From NCBI RefSeq assembly GCF_038002225.1, contig NZ_JBBOCA010000001.1, positions 7,316,001 through 7,380,000 on the forward strand: a DNA stretch of 64,000 nucleotides, read 5' to 3'. The position numbers were made by a program, and so were the translations under genes. The notes beneath the pieces were generated by a model. That model saw only the letters and a program-made list of their open reading frames with translations, did not search any database and was not told where the DNA came from. Position 1 is the first letter of the stretch. Each line of letters begins with the position of its first letter. This stretch comes from Paenibacillus sp. FSL R7-0204. Its GTDB lineage: Bacteria > Bacillota > Bacilli > Paenibacillales > Paenibacillaceae. Of the stretch, positions 26,993 to 35,606 are shown one piece after another.

Positions 26993-27973
26993 ATGAAGCT
27001 GCACGAAGCCTTGAATATCGATCTGAATGAAATTAACCGTGAAATTAAGAATCTGGTGACCCGTGATAAGGATGTTCCCAAAAAGTCGCAGCTGGCGCAG
27101 AGCATTCTCGAACTGACAGGCTCCGGCGGTAAACGCCTCCGTCCGCTGATGGTTATTGTCGGCAGCCGGTTTGGTCCGAGACCTGCCGGACGCCGGACCC
27201 TGCAATTATCCGCTGCGGCTGAATTTATCCATGCGGCCTCATTGATTCATGACGATATTATTGATAACGCCGAGTTGCGGCGGGGTGAGCCTGCGCTGCA
27301 TATCAAGACCGGGATTCTATCCGCTGTCCATATCGGTAATTATATGTCTGCCCGCATTATTGAACTGCTCAGCAAGTATACCGGGGATAAGGACCGTTAT
27401 GTTCACGATCTATCCTCTGTCGCCACGGCCCAGCTATGTCTGGGTGAATATCAGCAATTAGAGCTTGCTTTTGATTATGATCTTACGCTGGAGCAATATC
27501 TGGAGAAGTCCCGTAACAAAACCGCACTGCTGATGGCCACCTGCCTGCGGGTAGGTGCATTGTCGGCGGAGAGCAGCGCGGAGACTGCCCAGCTCCTCTA
27601 CGATTTCGGCGAAGCGCTGGGGATGTCATTCCAGATTCAGGATGATATCCTGGACTTCACGCAATCGGCGGATGTACTCGGCAAGCCGGCCGGCAGCGAT
27701 CTTCGCCACGGCCAGGTTACCCTTCCGGTGCTCTTCGCCTTACAGGATGCAGAGCTTGCCCGTATCATCCGCAGAATAGGCCCTGGCTCTTCTTCTGAAG
27801 ACATCGAGCAGGTCTTGGAGCTGGTAAGGGGCAGTGATACCCTGGCCCGCTCAGAGGCTGTCAGCCAGGACTATCTTGCCCGGGCTGCTGCGATTGTGGA
27901 GCAGCTCTCCAGCTTCCCGGCGCATGCTGACCTGAGGACTCTGCTGCAATACTTCGCCGGGCGTGACCGCTGA
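26993..27973 (+). CDS. Polyprenyl diphosphate synthase (DmkB/HepT-like)
   Basis: This is a trans-isoprenyl diphosphate synthase that elongates farnesyl-type diphosphates for quinone side chains. The 326 residues have GGKRLRP (46-52), the first Asp-rich motif DDIID (87-91) and the second, DDILD (217-221). AGGTGG precedes the start. In the Listeria EET locus DmkB is a synthase of this family dedicated to demethylmenaquinone. The position behind ndh2 and a hepS-like gene supports the same role. Housekeeping hepT elsewhere in the genome would be expected. A terminator follows. Confidence 0.9.
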   Translation: MKLHEALNIDLNEINREIKNLVTRDKDVPKKSQLAQSILELTGSGGKRLRPLMVIVGSRFGPRPAGRRTLQLSAAAEFIHAASLIHDDIIDNAELRRGEPALHIKTGILSAVHIGNYMSARIIELLSKYTGDKDRYVHDLSSVATAQLCLGEYQQLELAFDYDLTLEQYLEKSRNKTALLMATCLRVGALSAESSAETAQLLYDFGEALGMSFQIQDDILDFTQSADVLGKPAGSDLRHGQVTLPVLFALQDAELARIIRRIGPGSSSEDIEQVLELVRGSDTLARSEAVSQDYLARAAAIVEQLSSFPAHADLRTLLQYFAGRDR

Positions 27974-28018
27974 GCTCGCCTAACCCGCCAGCGCTTTATA
28001 TGTAATTATTCGCCAATC

Positions 28019-28045
28019 AAGAGCCTTTAATCAGGCTCTTTTTTG
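28019..28045 (+). terminator. Intrinsic terminator of the pplA-dmkB operon
   Basis: AAGAGCCT pairs with AGGCTCTT, followed by TTTTTTG. Confidence 0.85.
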
Positions 28046-28083
28046 TTGCCTTGGCGGGTTCAAGGGATGGAACATTGGAATCT

Positions 28084-28280
28084 AATGCTGATAATTGTAC
28101 TTTGCACAATAGATTCCACCAATTCTTAAGCTCAAACGCGTTCTGTTGTATTTCGTACATTTGATTTCAGAAAAAGTGCCCATTTCACATCCATTGAGCA
28201 AATTCTACTGTACAAAGTGCAACAGATGCGATTTTAAGACTAATTTCACCGGATTCTAATGTACGGAATGCAATTGCCAT
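28084..28280. repeat. Degenerate intergenic repeat, about four copies
   Basis: Imperfect copies of a motif near TCTAnTGTACnnnnTGCAAnAGATT occur at about 28096, 28138, 28204 and 28254, some inverted (for example TTGTACTTTGCACAATAGA). No frame is supported. It looks like a worn dispersed intergenic repeat. A short inverted repeat GCTAAACA/TGTTTAGC frames 28301-28344. Confidence 0.5.
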
Positions 28281-28416
28281 GCCAATGGTTACTGCCACTT
28301 CGCTAAACAAGTGAACGCAGCGAAGCGAACGTGAACGTGTTTAGCTACAGGGATGTTGCAGGTTTGGGGTTTGGGGTTGGTTCTCGGTCTCGGTCTTAAG
28401 GTTGCTGCCCAAAAAG

Positions 28417-28451
28417 AAAAGCGCGAAGCTCTAAGCTTATCGCGCTTTTTT
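28417..28451. terminator. Hairpin with T-tract, likely bidirectional
   Basis: AAAAGCGCGA pairs with TCGCGCTTTT, followed by TT. It lies between the two convergent EET-related blocks. Confidence 0.75.
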
Positions 28452-28509
28452 GCTGCCCGGCCCTGCTGGGTAGGCCTGTTGTCTTTTTGAAGTTAATCTT
28501 GCCTGGGGA

Positions 28510-28660
28510 GAGGTTAGGACGGAACGGAGAGGAATTTTGGAACTGGAGGAGCGGCAGCGTCCGCCTAAAAGCTTTCCGCAGGAAAGCTCGCTTCGGAAGC
28601 ATACGCTCTACGCTCATTTCGGATTCCAACCGCGTTCAGCGGTTCTAATCAGGAAATCCA
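28510..28660. repeat. Structured, gene-free block resembling a dispersed repeat
   Basis: The block has paired elements such as GCTTTCC/GGAAAGC and GCTTCGGAAGC-like hairpins, and CCGCGTTCAGCGG. No frame has a ribosome site. The composition (a GC-rich, folded unit beside the terminator) suggests a repeated intergenic element; this cannot be tested within the window because only one copy is present. Confidence 0.35.
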
Positions 28661-28750
28661 AATATAACAGCGACCGTAAGTCCAAAAATCCGCGCAGTGC
28701 AGCTTCCCAACCTCCAGCACGCGCCCCAATCCGACGCGCCGCCAGCAAGC

Positions 28751-29635
28751 CTAATTAACGTAAAAATAATCAATCAGCGTACACAGCAAGATCACCGTAC
28801 TGATTACCTGATTCAAATTATAAGAAGCCACCTTCATTAGCTTACGGTTAGCAGGCTTAATGATCTTGTGCTCCGTCATAAGCAGTACCGTAGCGATGCC
28901 GATGCCGACCAGATACATCCAGCCGAGATCACGCCAGAGGTACAGGAACAGAAGCAGCATAACCATAATGAAATGCAGCCCCTTGGAGATCCGCAGCGCG
29001 TTCTCCAGGCCGAAGAAGCTCGGTATGGACCATAAGCCGTTCTTGCGGTCGAACTCAATGTCCTGAGTCCCGTAGATGATATCAAAACCGGCAATCCAGA
29101 GCATCACCACGGTTCCGATCACGAATGGCGTGAACGCGATATTCCCGGTAACCGCAAACCAGGCGCCAATCGGCGCCGAAGCAATCACGAAGCCCAGATA
29201 TAGATGGCTGAGGAAGGTGAAGCGCTTCGTATAAGAGTAGGATGAGATCAGTACAATGGCTACCGGGGACAGCACCAGACAGAGCAGGTTCAGCATCCCT
29301 GAGGCCACAATGAACAGGGCATAATTGATGATAATGAACAGAATGACTTCTTTCTCGGCGAGCAGACGCTGCGGCAGATGCCGGTGGGCGGTACGCGGAT
29401 TGTTACCGTCGAAGGTGCGGTCCACCAGACGATTGAACGCATTCGCCCCGTTACGTGCCCCGATCAGCGCGATCAGTCCCCATAACATCATATGGCCGGA
29501 AGGCCAGCCTCCCGCCGCCCATACCATCGAGATGATGGCAAAAGGCAGTGAGAACAGCGTATGGGAGAACATCACCAGCTCGCTGAACATTTTCAGTTTA
29601 AGCGCCGTATGTTTAAAAGCATTAATGATAACCAT
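28751..29635 (-). CDS. UbiA-family polyprenyltransferase (quinone biosynthesis)
   Basis: This is an integral membrane prenyltransferase that joins a polyprenyl chain to an aromatic ring. The 294 residues form about eight helices and contain the two Asp-rich motifs NRLVDRTFDGNNPRT and DIIYGTQDIEFDRKNG. The NPRTAHRHLP string matches the UbiA-like branch found in menaquinone-only bacteria (MqnP type) rather than classic MenA. In the Listeria EET locus the equivalent step is DmkA, a MenA-like paralogue. The gene lies 17 bases after an aminotransferase gene on the minus strand, facing the dmkB-like gene. The acceptor substrate is uncertain. Confidence 0.85.
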   Translation of the reverse strand: MVIINAFKHTALKLKMFSELVMFSHTLFSLPFAIISMVWAAGGWPSGHMMLWGLIALIGARNGANAFNRLVDRTFDGNNPRTAHRHLPQRLLAEKEVILFIIINYALFIVASGMLNLLCLVLSPVAIVLISSYSYTKRFTFLSHLYLGFVIASAPIGAWFAVTGNIAFTPFVIGTVVMLWIAGFDIIYGTQDIEFDRKNGLWSIPSFFGLENALRISKGLHFIMVMLLLFLYLWRDLGWMYLVGIGIATVLLMTEHKIIKPANRKLMKVASYNLNQVISTVILLCTLIDYFYVN

Positions 29636-29652
29636 AATGTTAGGCCTCTTTC

Positions 29653-30936
29653 TCAGTGGATCGCTTGCAGCACTTCATGGAGTGCATCCAGCAGGGCATC
29701 AATATTCCTGGAAGTGACAACTAGCGGCGGCTGAAAAGCGAGGACGTTGCGGCCTATGCCGTTTTTGCCGATCAGGTATCCGCGGTCCTTTAGCTCTTCC
29801 AGCACATAGTCTGTCACAGCCGCAGCGTCCTCAGTCTCTGAACCGGCCAGCTCGGCCCCCAGCATAAGTCCGCTGCCCCGTACATCGGTAATCAACGCAG
29901 GGTAACGCTCCTGGAGAGCAAGCAAGCCTTGTTTCAGCTGCCCGCCCAGCTCAGACGCACGTTCTGCCAGCCGCTCATCACGGATGTAGTCCAGCACCGC
30001 CAGCGCCGTAGCCGCAGAGACCGGATTCCCTCCGAACGTCGAGGCGGAAGGCTTGTTCAGCGATGCCGCAATCTCATCTGTTGCGGAAAAGGCAGCGATG
30101 GGCACTCCGTTCCCCAGCGCCTTGGCCATGCTGATAATGTCCGGCACGACGCCGAAATGCTCCATCGCAAACATAGCTCCCGTCCGGCCGTAGCCGGTCT
30201 GGATTTCGTCGTCAATCAGCAGTACACCGTACTGCTCAAGCAACGCCTTCACCTCACGGAAGTAAGACAGCGCAGGCATGACAATTCCGCCGTTCCCCTG
30301 AATCGGCTCCACGATCATAGCAGCGATGGTGTCTCCCTGGGCAGCGAGTACTTCCTTCAAATTCTGGATGGACTGAGTCGCCGCCTCCTCCAGCGTCAAT
30401 TCCGGATGATACGGGCGCTTAATGAACGTCACATCCTCATCCAGGTAGGCATCGGTTCTCCACATTTGCAGCCCGGTCACACTCATGGTGAGGTTGGTCC
30501 GGCCATGCAGGCCGGCTTCCAGCGCGATGAAGCCCTTGCGGCCCGTATGCATACGCGCCAGCAGAAGCGCTCCTTCATTCGCCTCTGAGCCGCTGTTGAC
30601 GAAGAATGTCCGGCGCAGCGCGCCCGGCAGCACTTCTTCCAGCCGTTCCGCCAAGTCTACATTCGGCTGAGTCAGATAGATCGGCGAGGTGTGCTGCAAT
30701 TGCTGCAGTTGTGCTATCGTACGTGAAGTAATAGCCGGATTACAGTGGCCACAGGCAACCACAGAGACTCCCGCGAAGAAGTCGGTGTATTCCTTGCCGT
30801 TCTCATCGTAGACGTACTGCATGCTTCCGCGTACCAATTGCGGGGCATCCCGGTAAAAATGTGCGGTGCACGGGTAGAAATACTGCTTTCTTTTGGCAGC
30901 TACCGCTTCTCTTCCAATGATGACGCTCTGTTCCAT
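29653..30936 (-). CDS. Class III PLP-dependent aminotransferase
   Basis: The 427-residue protein has the class III pattern: FFAGVSVVACGHCNPAI, the cofactor-binding FVNSGSEANEGALLLAR, IVEPIQGNGGIVMP, the LLIDDEIQTGYGRTG stretch, and the PLP lysine in ISMAKALGNGVPIAAF. It resembles the alanine-glyoxylate/omega-amino acid group; the amino donor is not predictable. It is co-transcribed with the UbiA gene. A TATAAT (31063-31068 on the minus strand) lies about 130 bases upstream, so this pair may have its own promoter rather than reading through from the U32 gene. Confidence 0.88.
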   Translation of the reverse strand: MEQSVIIGREAVAAKRKQYFYPCTAHFYRDAPQLVRGSMQYVYDENGKEYTDFFAGVSVVACGHCNPAITSRTIAQLQQLQHTSPIYLTQPNVDLAERLEEVLPGALRRTFFVNSGSEANEGALLLARMHTGRKGFIALEAGLHGRTNLTMSVTGLQMWRTDAYLDEDVTFIKRPYHPELTLEEAATQSIQNLKEVLAAQGDTIAAMIVEPIQGNGGIVMPALSYFREVKALLEQYGVLLIDDEIQTGYGRTGAMFAMEHFGVVPDIISMAKALGNGVPIAAFSATDEIAASLNKPSASTFGGNPVSAATALAVLDYIRDERLAERASELGGQLKQGLLALQERYPALITDVRGSGLMLGAELAGSETEDAAAVTDYVLEELKDRGYLIGKNGIGRNVLAFQPPLVVTSRNIDALLDALHEVLQAIH

Positions 30937-31105
30937 GAGATTCCCCTCGCTTTCAATCGCTGATGATTTAACAATAATGGCCTAAGCAGGCTGGTACCAC
31001 ACCAGACACAGCTGTCTATGAGTTTGTGAAAAAAGTTACTTATAATTGCGCCATATGTCCTTATTATACTCGTAGAAGCCTTATTTTAAAATTGAATTAT
31101 TAGCA

Positions 31106-33031
31106 TTAGTTAAATTGCAGTGAACCGAGGGTGTACCCCGCATATACCGGCTTCAGTCCGCCCAGCAGATCATCCTCCGGCTTTGTTCCATCCATCGCAG
31201 CCTGATAAGCAGCAATAATGGTGCGCAGCTCCTTGATACTGTATGTCGCGCCTTCTATCCGGAAGCTCGCAATCCCCAAGCCGTTCATTTCACTCAGCAT
31301 CGGGAGATAACATAGTTCCTTGGCGAACAACAGATGGCAGCGGCCATATTGGTCACGGTAGACCGGGTTCTCGCCCTTGTCGGTCTTAAGCACCAGCACA
31401 TCATTGCGGACATATTGGTTGTCTTCCTCTCCGATCGGCTCCATCACCTCTGTATTCTCGAACAGATCATGCTCCATATACATCAGCGCCGGCGTTCCGT
31501 GCACCACAACCTCCAGCGGCAAGTCGCTGCGTGAGGTGAAGGATGCGAAATGCTCCAGCGTCATCTCCGGCGAAACAGTCAGCTTAGTAAGGCCAAGTCC
31601 GGCGTACAGCCCGGCAGACAGATGGTTGTAGACATTCAGATTAGCATCGCCCATCATCGGATAACCGGTGCCACGGTAACGGCGGATCGCTCCCAGGTTC
31701 GTAATGATTAGGCCATCAATCGGCAGCCGCTCTCCGCTCAGCAGATGATCATACTGGTCAAAATGCAGCTCATTCATCATCCGCGGCAGGCCGAGATATA
31801 GCTTGGTATGACCTTTTACCGCTCCAAGCTCCTTAATATCCTGCTTCGTAAACGGACGGTCCGGCTCAAACACATCGCCCGGCAGATACAAGCTGTCTAC
31901 CCCCATCTCCAGTACGAGGCGCGCCTGCTCCATATTATTCACACGCACTGCCAGCTCAGGCTTGTTAAGGATGCTGCGTCTGTCTTCAGCCATTCGCCCG
32001 CGCAGCTCCGTCACCCGCTCCGCAGACAGCTCACGCTCGGCAGTCGGCGTACTGAACACTTTGCCGGTGCTGTAGAACTTGCCTGTTCCCTCATAACGGC
32101 GGTTGATATTCGTTAGTCCCGGTTTGCCAAAAGCATACGCCGTGGAGAAATCGCGCTTACGGTTGTTATACAGCTCTTTGGAATCCTTGGTGCGGTCGAA
32201 GCCCAGCGGATCATCGATATAACGGTCAATCGCATCGCCGTAGCTATTGGACAGCATCACCATGAAGTCCTTATCGCGCATACGGCCTTCGATTTTGAAG
32301 GAGGTAATACCCGATTCTATCAACTCCGGAAGATGCTCATACATGAACATATCCTTCACCGCCAGCGGATATTCTGCAGGGAAGACATAGCCGTCACGTT
32401 TGATCCGGTAATCCCAGCGGCAAGGCTTCATGCATTTGCCCCGGTTGCTGCTCATTCCGAACACCTGGGAGCTGAAATAACAGTTCGCCCCGTGTACAGA
32501 GCACATATCGCCATGGATGAAATATTCCAGCTCCATGCCGCTTCTTGTGCCCAGCAGCTTGGCGGTCTGCAGATCCATCTCCCGTGAGGTAACAATCCGG
32601 CTGACACCCAGCTCCTTCAGCGCATGGATCATCTCCAGATTATGCACATTCATCATGACAGAAGCATGAACCGGCAGATTCAGCCCCATCTCGCGGATCA
32701 ATTCCAGCACCGCCATATCCTGCACGATCAGCGCGTCCGGGCGGGCCGTGTCCAGGAAGCTCAGGTACGCTCTGGCCTCTTCCACATCCTCTTCGCTGAA
32801 CAGATTATTTACCGTGATATATACTTTTTTGTCCATACTATGGGCGATATTCAGGGCTTCGATAATCTCTTCATGACTTAAGTTGTAGCCCTTGCGCATC
32901 ATTCTCATGTTCAGCACCGGACCGCCGAAATACACCGCATCACACTTTGATTCAATGACAGCCTTGAAGATCTCAAAGGTTCCCGCAGGTGCCAATAACT
33001 CTACTTCTTTACCATTAAAATAACGTGCCAT
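31106..33031 (-). CDS. U32 family protein (peptidase-like, Fe-S cysteine cluster)
   Basis: The 641 residues begin ELLAPAGTFEIFKAVIESKCDAVYFGG, the U32 barrel start. Cysteines are arranged as in U32 enzymes in FIHGDMCSVHGANCYFSSQ and NRGKCMKPCRWDY, which in characterised members (RlhA, UbiU, UbiV) contribute to a 4Fe-4S site. Characterised U32 proteins hydroxylate rRNA or quinone precursors without O2; older annotations as peptidase/collagenase are doubtful. The C-terminal half repeats the theme (FRIEGATYSIKELRTI). It follows ecfT by 21 bases, so it is part of the eet/ecf operon. Its role there is unknown. Confidence 0.88.
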   Translation of the reverse strand: MARYFNGKEVELLAPAGTFEIFKAVIESKCDAVYFGGPVLNMRMMRKGYNLSHEEIIEALNIAHSMDKKVYITVNNLFSEEDVEEARAYLSFLDTARPDALIVQDMAVLELIREMGLNLPVHASVMMNVHNLEMIHALKELGVSRIVTSREMDLQTAKLLGTRSGMELEYFIHGDMCSVHGANCYFSSQVFGMSSNRGKCMKPCRWDYRIKRDGYVFPAEYPLAVKDMFMYEHLPELIESGITSFKIEGRMRDKDFMVMLSNSYGDAIDRYIDDPLGFDRTKDSKELYNNRKRDFSTAYAFGKPGLTNINRRYEGTGKFYSTGKVFSTPTAERELSAERVTELRGRMAEDRRSILNKPELAVRVNNMEQARLVLEMGVDSLYLPGDVFEPDRPFTKQDIKELGAVKGHTKLYLGLPRMMNELHFDQYDHLLSGERLPIDGLIITNLGAIRRYRGTGYPMMGDANLNVYNHLSAGLYAGLGLTKLTVSPEMTLEHFASFTSRSDLPLEVVVHGTPALMYMEHDLFENTEVMEPIGEEDNQYVRNDVLVLKTDKGENPVYRDQYGRCHLLFAKELCYLPMLSEMNGLGIASFRIEGATYSIKELRTIIAAYQAAMDGTKPEDDLLGGLKPVYAGYTLGSLQFN

Positions 33032-33052
33032 TTCCGTATCCCCCTAAATGTC

Positions 33053-33844
33053 TTACAATAATGCTACTGCAACTCCCAGTACAACGAACAGAGCAACAAA
33101 AAGCGTATCCGCCGCGCCCCACCTGAGCCGGTGATACCGGCTGCGCGGCGCATCCATGCGGAAGCCCCGGGCTTCCATCGAATAGATCAGGTCCTGGGCC
33201 CGCCGGAACGCACTGGCGATGACCGGAACCAACAGTGAAACGAGCATGCGCGCCTTCTCCTTCAGCGGCAGTTCCTTCAGATCTGCTCCGCGCGAGGCCT
33301 GCGCCTTCAGAATAATCTGCGCCTCATCCAGAATCGTCGGAATGAAGCGGAGCGCGATGCTAATCATCAGCGTAATCCGGTCGGGTGACAGCCTGAGCTT
33401 CTTAAGCGGGGCCAGCACTCCCTCCAGCCCCTGGTTCAGCTTGCCCGGCGTTGTCGTGAAGGTCAGCAGCGCGGTAAAGGTCAGCAGGAATAACATGCGG
33501 ATGACAGAAAATGCCCCCATCCGCAGGCCGCCCGCATGCAGCGAGAACGAGCCAAGCGACCACAGCACCTCCCCTTCCTTCACGGACAGCGCCTGTACGA
33601 TGAAGATGAACAACATCAAATAACGCAAAGGCTTCGCAGCCTTAATGAAATACTTCAGTGGAATGCGGGTCGTCGCCATCACCACGATGGAAAAGACCGC
33701 AACCAGCCCGATTGATATCCAGGAAGTGGACAGCAGAATGATGGCAACATAGAGCAGCATTCCGGTAATCTTGGACCGGGCATCCAGCTTATGGACCCAG
33801 GAGCCCGTATCAATGCTGCGGCCCAGCAGCAGACGCTCATTCAT
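33053..33844 (-). CDS. ecfT: ECF transporter transmembrane component T
   Basis: EcfT couples the two ATPases to a substrate-binding S subunit. The start at the second internal ATG has GGGGG six bases upstream and overlaps the ecfA2 stop. The 263 residues have about five helices and the two signature coupling helices, with ARG-type motifs QASRGADLKELP and SMEARGFRMDAP. In Listeria EET, ECF subunits are linked to flavin uptake and extracellular flavin delivery. No separate S component such as RibU is seen, unless EetB serves that role. Confidence 0.92.
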   Translation of the reverse strand: MNERLLLGRSIDTGSWVHKLDARSKITGMLLYVAIILLSTSWISIGLVAVFSIVVMATTRIPLKYFIKAAKPLRYLMLFIFIVQALSVKEGEVLWSLGSFSLHAGGLRMGAFSVIRMLFLLTFTALLTFTTTPGKLNQGLEGVLAPLKKLRLSPDRITLMISIALRFIPTILDEAQIILKAQASRGADLKELPLKEKARMLVSLLVPVIASAFRRAQDLIYSMEARGFRMDAPRSRYHRLRWGAADTLFVALFVVLGVAVALL

Positions 33845-34745
33845 GGCCATCCCCCATTTCTTCCGAGCCGGAAGCATTCAGCGTGCGGCGCTCTTCCAGC
33901 AGGGCCGCAAGCCGCCCCGCGAGACCCTCCGCTGTAAGGAGCGGCTTCTCGCCGCTAAGACCGAAGCGCTCGGCGGCAGCCTGCCAGTAACGCAGAGACT
34001 GCGGAACCCGCAGTCCGCAGCGCGCAAGAATCGCCGGATCAGCTGCCAGCTCGCTGCCGCTGCCCTGGAAGGCGAGCTCCCCCTCCTTGAGCAGGACCCA
34101 GTTGTCAGCATAAGGCAGCAGTTCATCCATCCGGTGCGTCACGATGATGATCGTGCGGCCCTGCTCGCGGCACAGCCGCTCCAGCAGCGCGATCAGCTCC
34201 GCGCGGCTTACCGGGTCCAGGGTGGCTGTCGGCTCATCCAGCACCACAATGTCCGGGTCCATCGCCAGCACCGAGGCAATGGCCGCCTTGCGCATCTGTC
34301 CTCCGCTGAGCCGGAAGGGATTGCGCTCCAGCAGCGCCAGATCCAGTCCCATGTCCATCATTGATTTGCGCGCCCGCTCCTTGGCCTCCTCCAGGCTGAC
34401 TCCAAAGTTCAGCGGCCCGAAGCAGAGATCCTTCTCCACCGTATCTTCGAACATCTGCTGCTCCGGGAATTGAAAGACGAGGCCTACCCTCCGCCGCAAC
34501 GGAAGCAGCCTCGGTGATTTCTCCCCTGCAGTTATCGTTACATCCAGCACCTGCACTGTGCCTTCCGTCGGCTTAAGAATGCCGTTGAACAGCTGGAGCA
34601 GTGTAGATTTGCCGGAGCCGGTGGCTCCGGCAATTCCAGTCAGCGAACCCTGGGCAATCTCCAGATTAATCCCGTGCAGCGCCGTCTGCTTCCACATACT
34701 GCGGTCGGCATACGTGTAGCTTACTTGCTGTAGTTGTATTGCCAT
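33837..34745 (-). CDS. ecfA2: ECF transporter ATPase A2
   Basis: This is an ABC ATPase of the energy-coupling factor module. Walker A is GATGSGKSTLLQLFNG, the Q-loop FQFPEQQMFEDTV is characteristic of EcfA proteins, the signature is LSGGQMRKAAIA and Walker B is IVVLDEPTATLDP. The C-terminal 60 residues are the extended EcfA2 tail. It overlaps ecfA1 by 25 bases and ecfT by 8 bases, indicating translational coupling. Confidence 0.93.
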   Translation of the reverse strand: MAIQLQQVSYTYADRSMWKQTALHGINLEIAQGSLTGIAGATGSGKSTLLQLFNGILKPTEGTVQVLDVTITAGEKSPRLLPLRRRVGLVFQFPEQQMFEDTVEKDLCFGPLNFGVSLEEAKERARKSMMDMGLDLALLERNPFRLSGGQMRKAAIASVLAMDPDIVVLDEPTATLDPVSRAELIALLERLCREQGRTIIIVTHRMDELLPYADNWVLLKEGELAFQGSGSELAADPAILARCGLRVPQSLRYWQAAAERFGLSGEKPLLTAEGLAGRLAALLEERRTLNASGSEEMGDGHE

Positions 34746-35587
34746 AGTGTATCTATAAGCTCCTTTTCGCTGGCGGGTACATCCACCGTAATTCCCCGGC
34801 TCTCCAGTTCACGGGCAAGCTGCCAAGTATAAGGCTCCCGCAAATGACACTTCTCCAGCAGCTCTGCATCAAGGAACAGCTCCGCAGGTGATACATCTGC
34901 CGCGATGCTTCCCCCGTGCAGCGCCAGCACCCGGTCCGACGCCAGAATCTCATCGGCATCATGAGTGATCAGCAGAATCGTGTAGCTGCCTTCTGCCTGC
35001 ATGTCGCGCAGAATCCCCATCAGCTCATCGCGGCTGCCCTCGTCCAACATAGAAGAGGCCTCGTCGAAGATGACGATGCCTGGCTTCATAGAGAGAATCG
35101 AGGCGATGGCTACACGCTGCTTCTGCCCGCCCGACAGCTCTCCGGGATGCTTGGACAGCAGATGGCTGATCCCGAGCTTACCAGTATAGAATTCAAGCCG
35201 CTCCTTCATCTCTTCGTAGGATAGGCATAGTCCCTCCAAGCCGAAGAGAATATCTTCTTCCACCGTCTGGCCGATGAACTGGTTATCGGGGTTCTGGAAG
35301 ACCATTCCGATGCATTGCCGGATGGACTGAACCGTCTCTTCCTGCAGCGTATGCCCGCAGACAGAGATATGGCCGGCGCTCTTCGGAAGGAGCGCATTCA
35401 GCAGTTTGACCAGGGTCGATTTGCCGCAGCCGTTAGGCCCCACAATGCTCACCCATTGGCCCTGCGGGATCGACACATTAATATCATGGAGAATCGGATG
35501 CTGCGGATCATAGCCGAAGGATACGCCCTCAAGGGCAATCACCGCCGGCTTTTCAGCGGTTCTTGTATCGTTGTACGCTTGATTCAT
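34721..35587 (-). CDS. ecfA1: ECF transporter ATPase A1
   Basis: This is the second ABC ATPase of the ECF module. Walker A is GPNGCGKSTLVKLLN, the Q-loop FQNPDNQFIGQTVEED, the signature LSGGQKQRVAIA and Walker B IVIFDEASSMLD. The start at the second ATG is preferred because GGAAGGATG lies nine bases upstream; the first ATG overlaps the ribosome site. It begins 19 bases after the EetB-like gene and continues into ecfA2-ecfT. A second, housekeeping ecf operon elsewhere (usually beside ribosomal protein genes) is expected but not visible. Confidence 0.93.
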   Translation of the reverse strand: MNQAYNDTRTAEKPAVIALEGVSFGYDPQHPILHDINVSIPQGQWVSIVGPNGCGKSTLVKLLNALLPKSAGHISVCGHTLQEETVQSIRQCIGMVFQNPDNQFIGQTVEEDILFGLEGLCLSYEEMKERLEFYTGKLGISHLLSKHPGELSGGQKQRVAIASILSMKPGIVIFDEASSMLDEGSRDELMGILRDMQAEGSYTILLITHDADEILASDRVLALHGGSIAADVSPAELFLDAELLEKCHLREPYTWQLARELESRGITVDVPASEKELIDTLWQYNYSK

Positions 35588-35606
35588 GTTACTCATCCTT
35601 CCGCAG

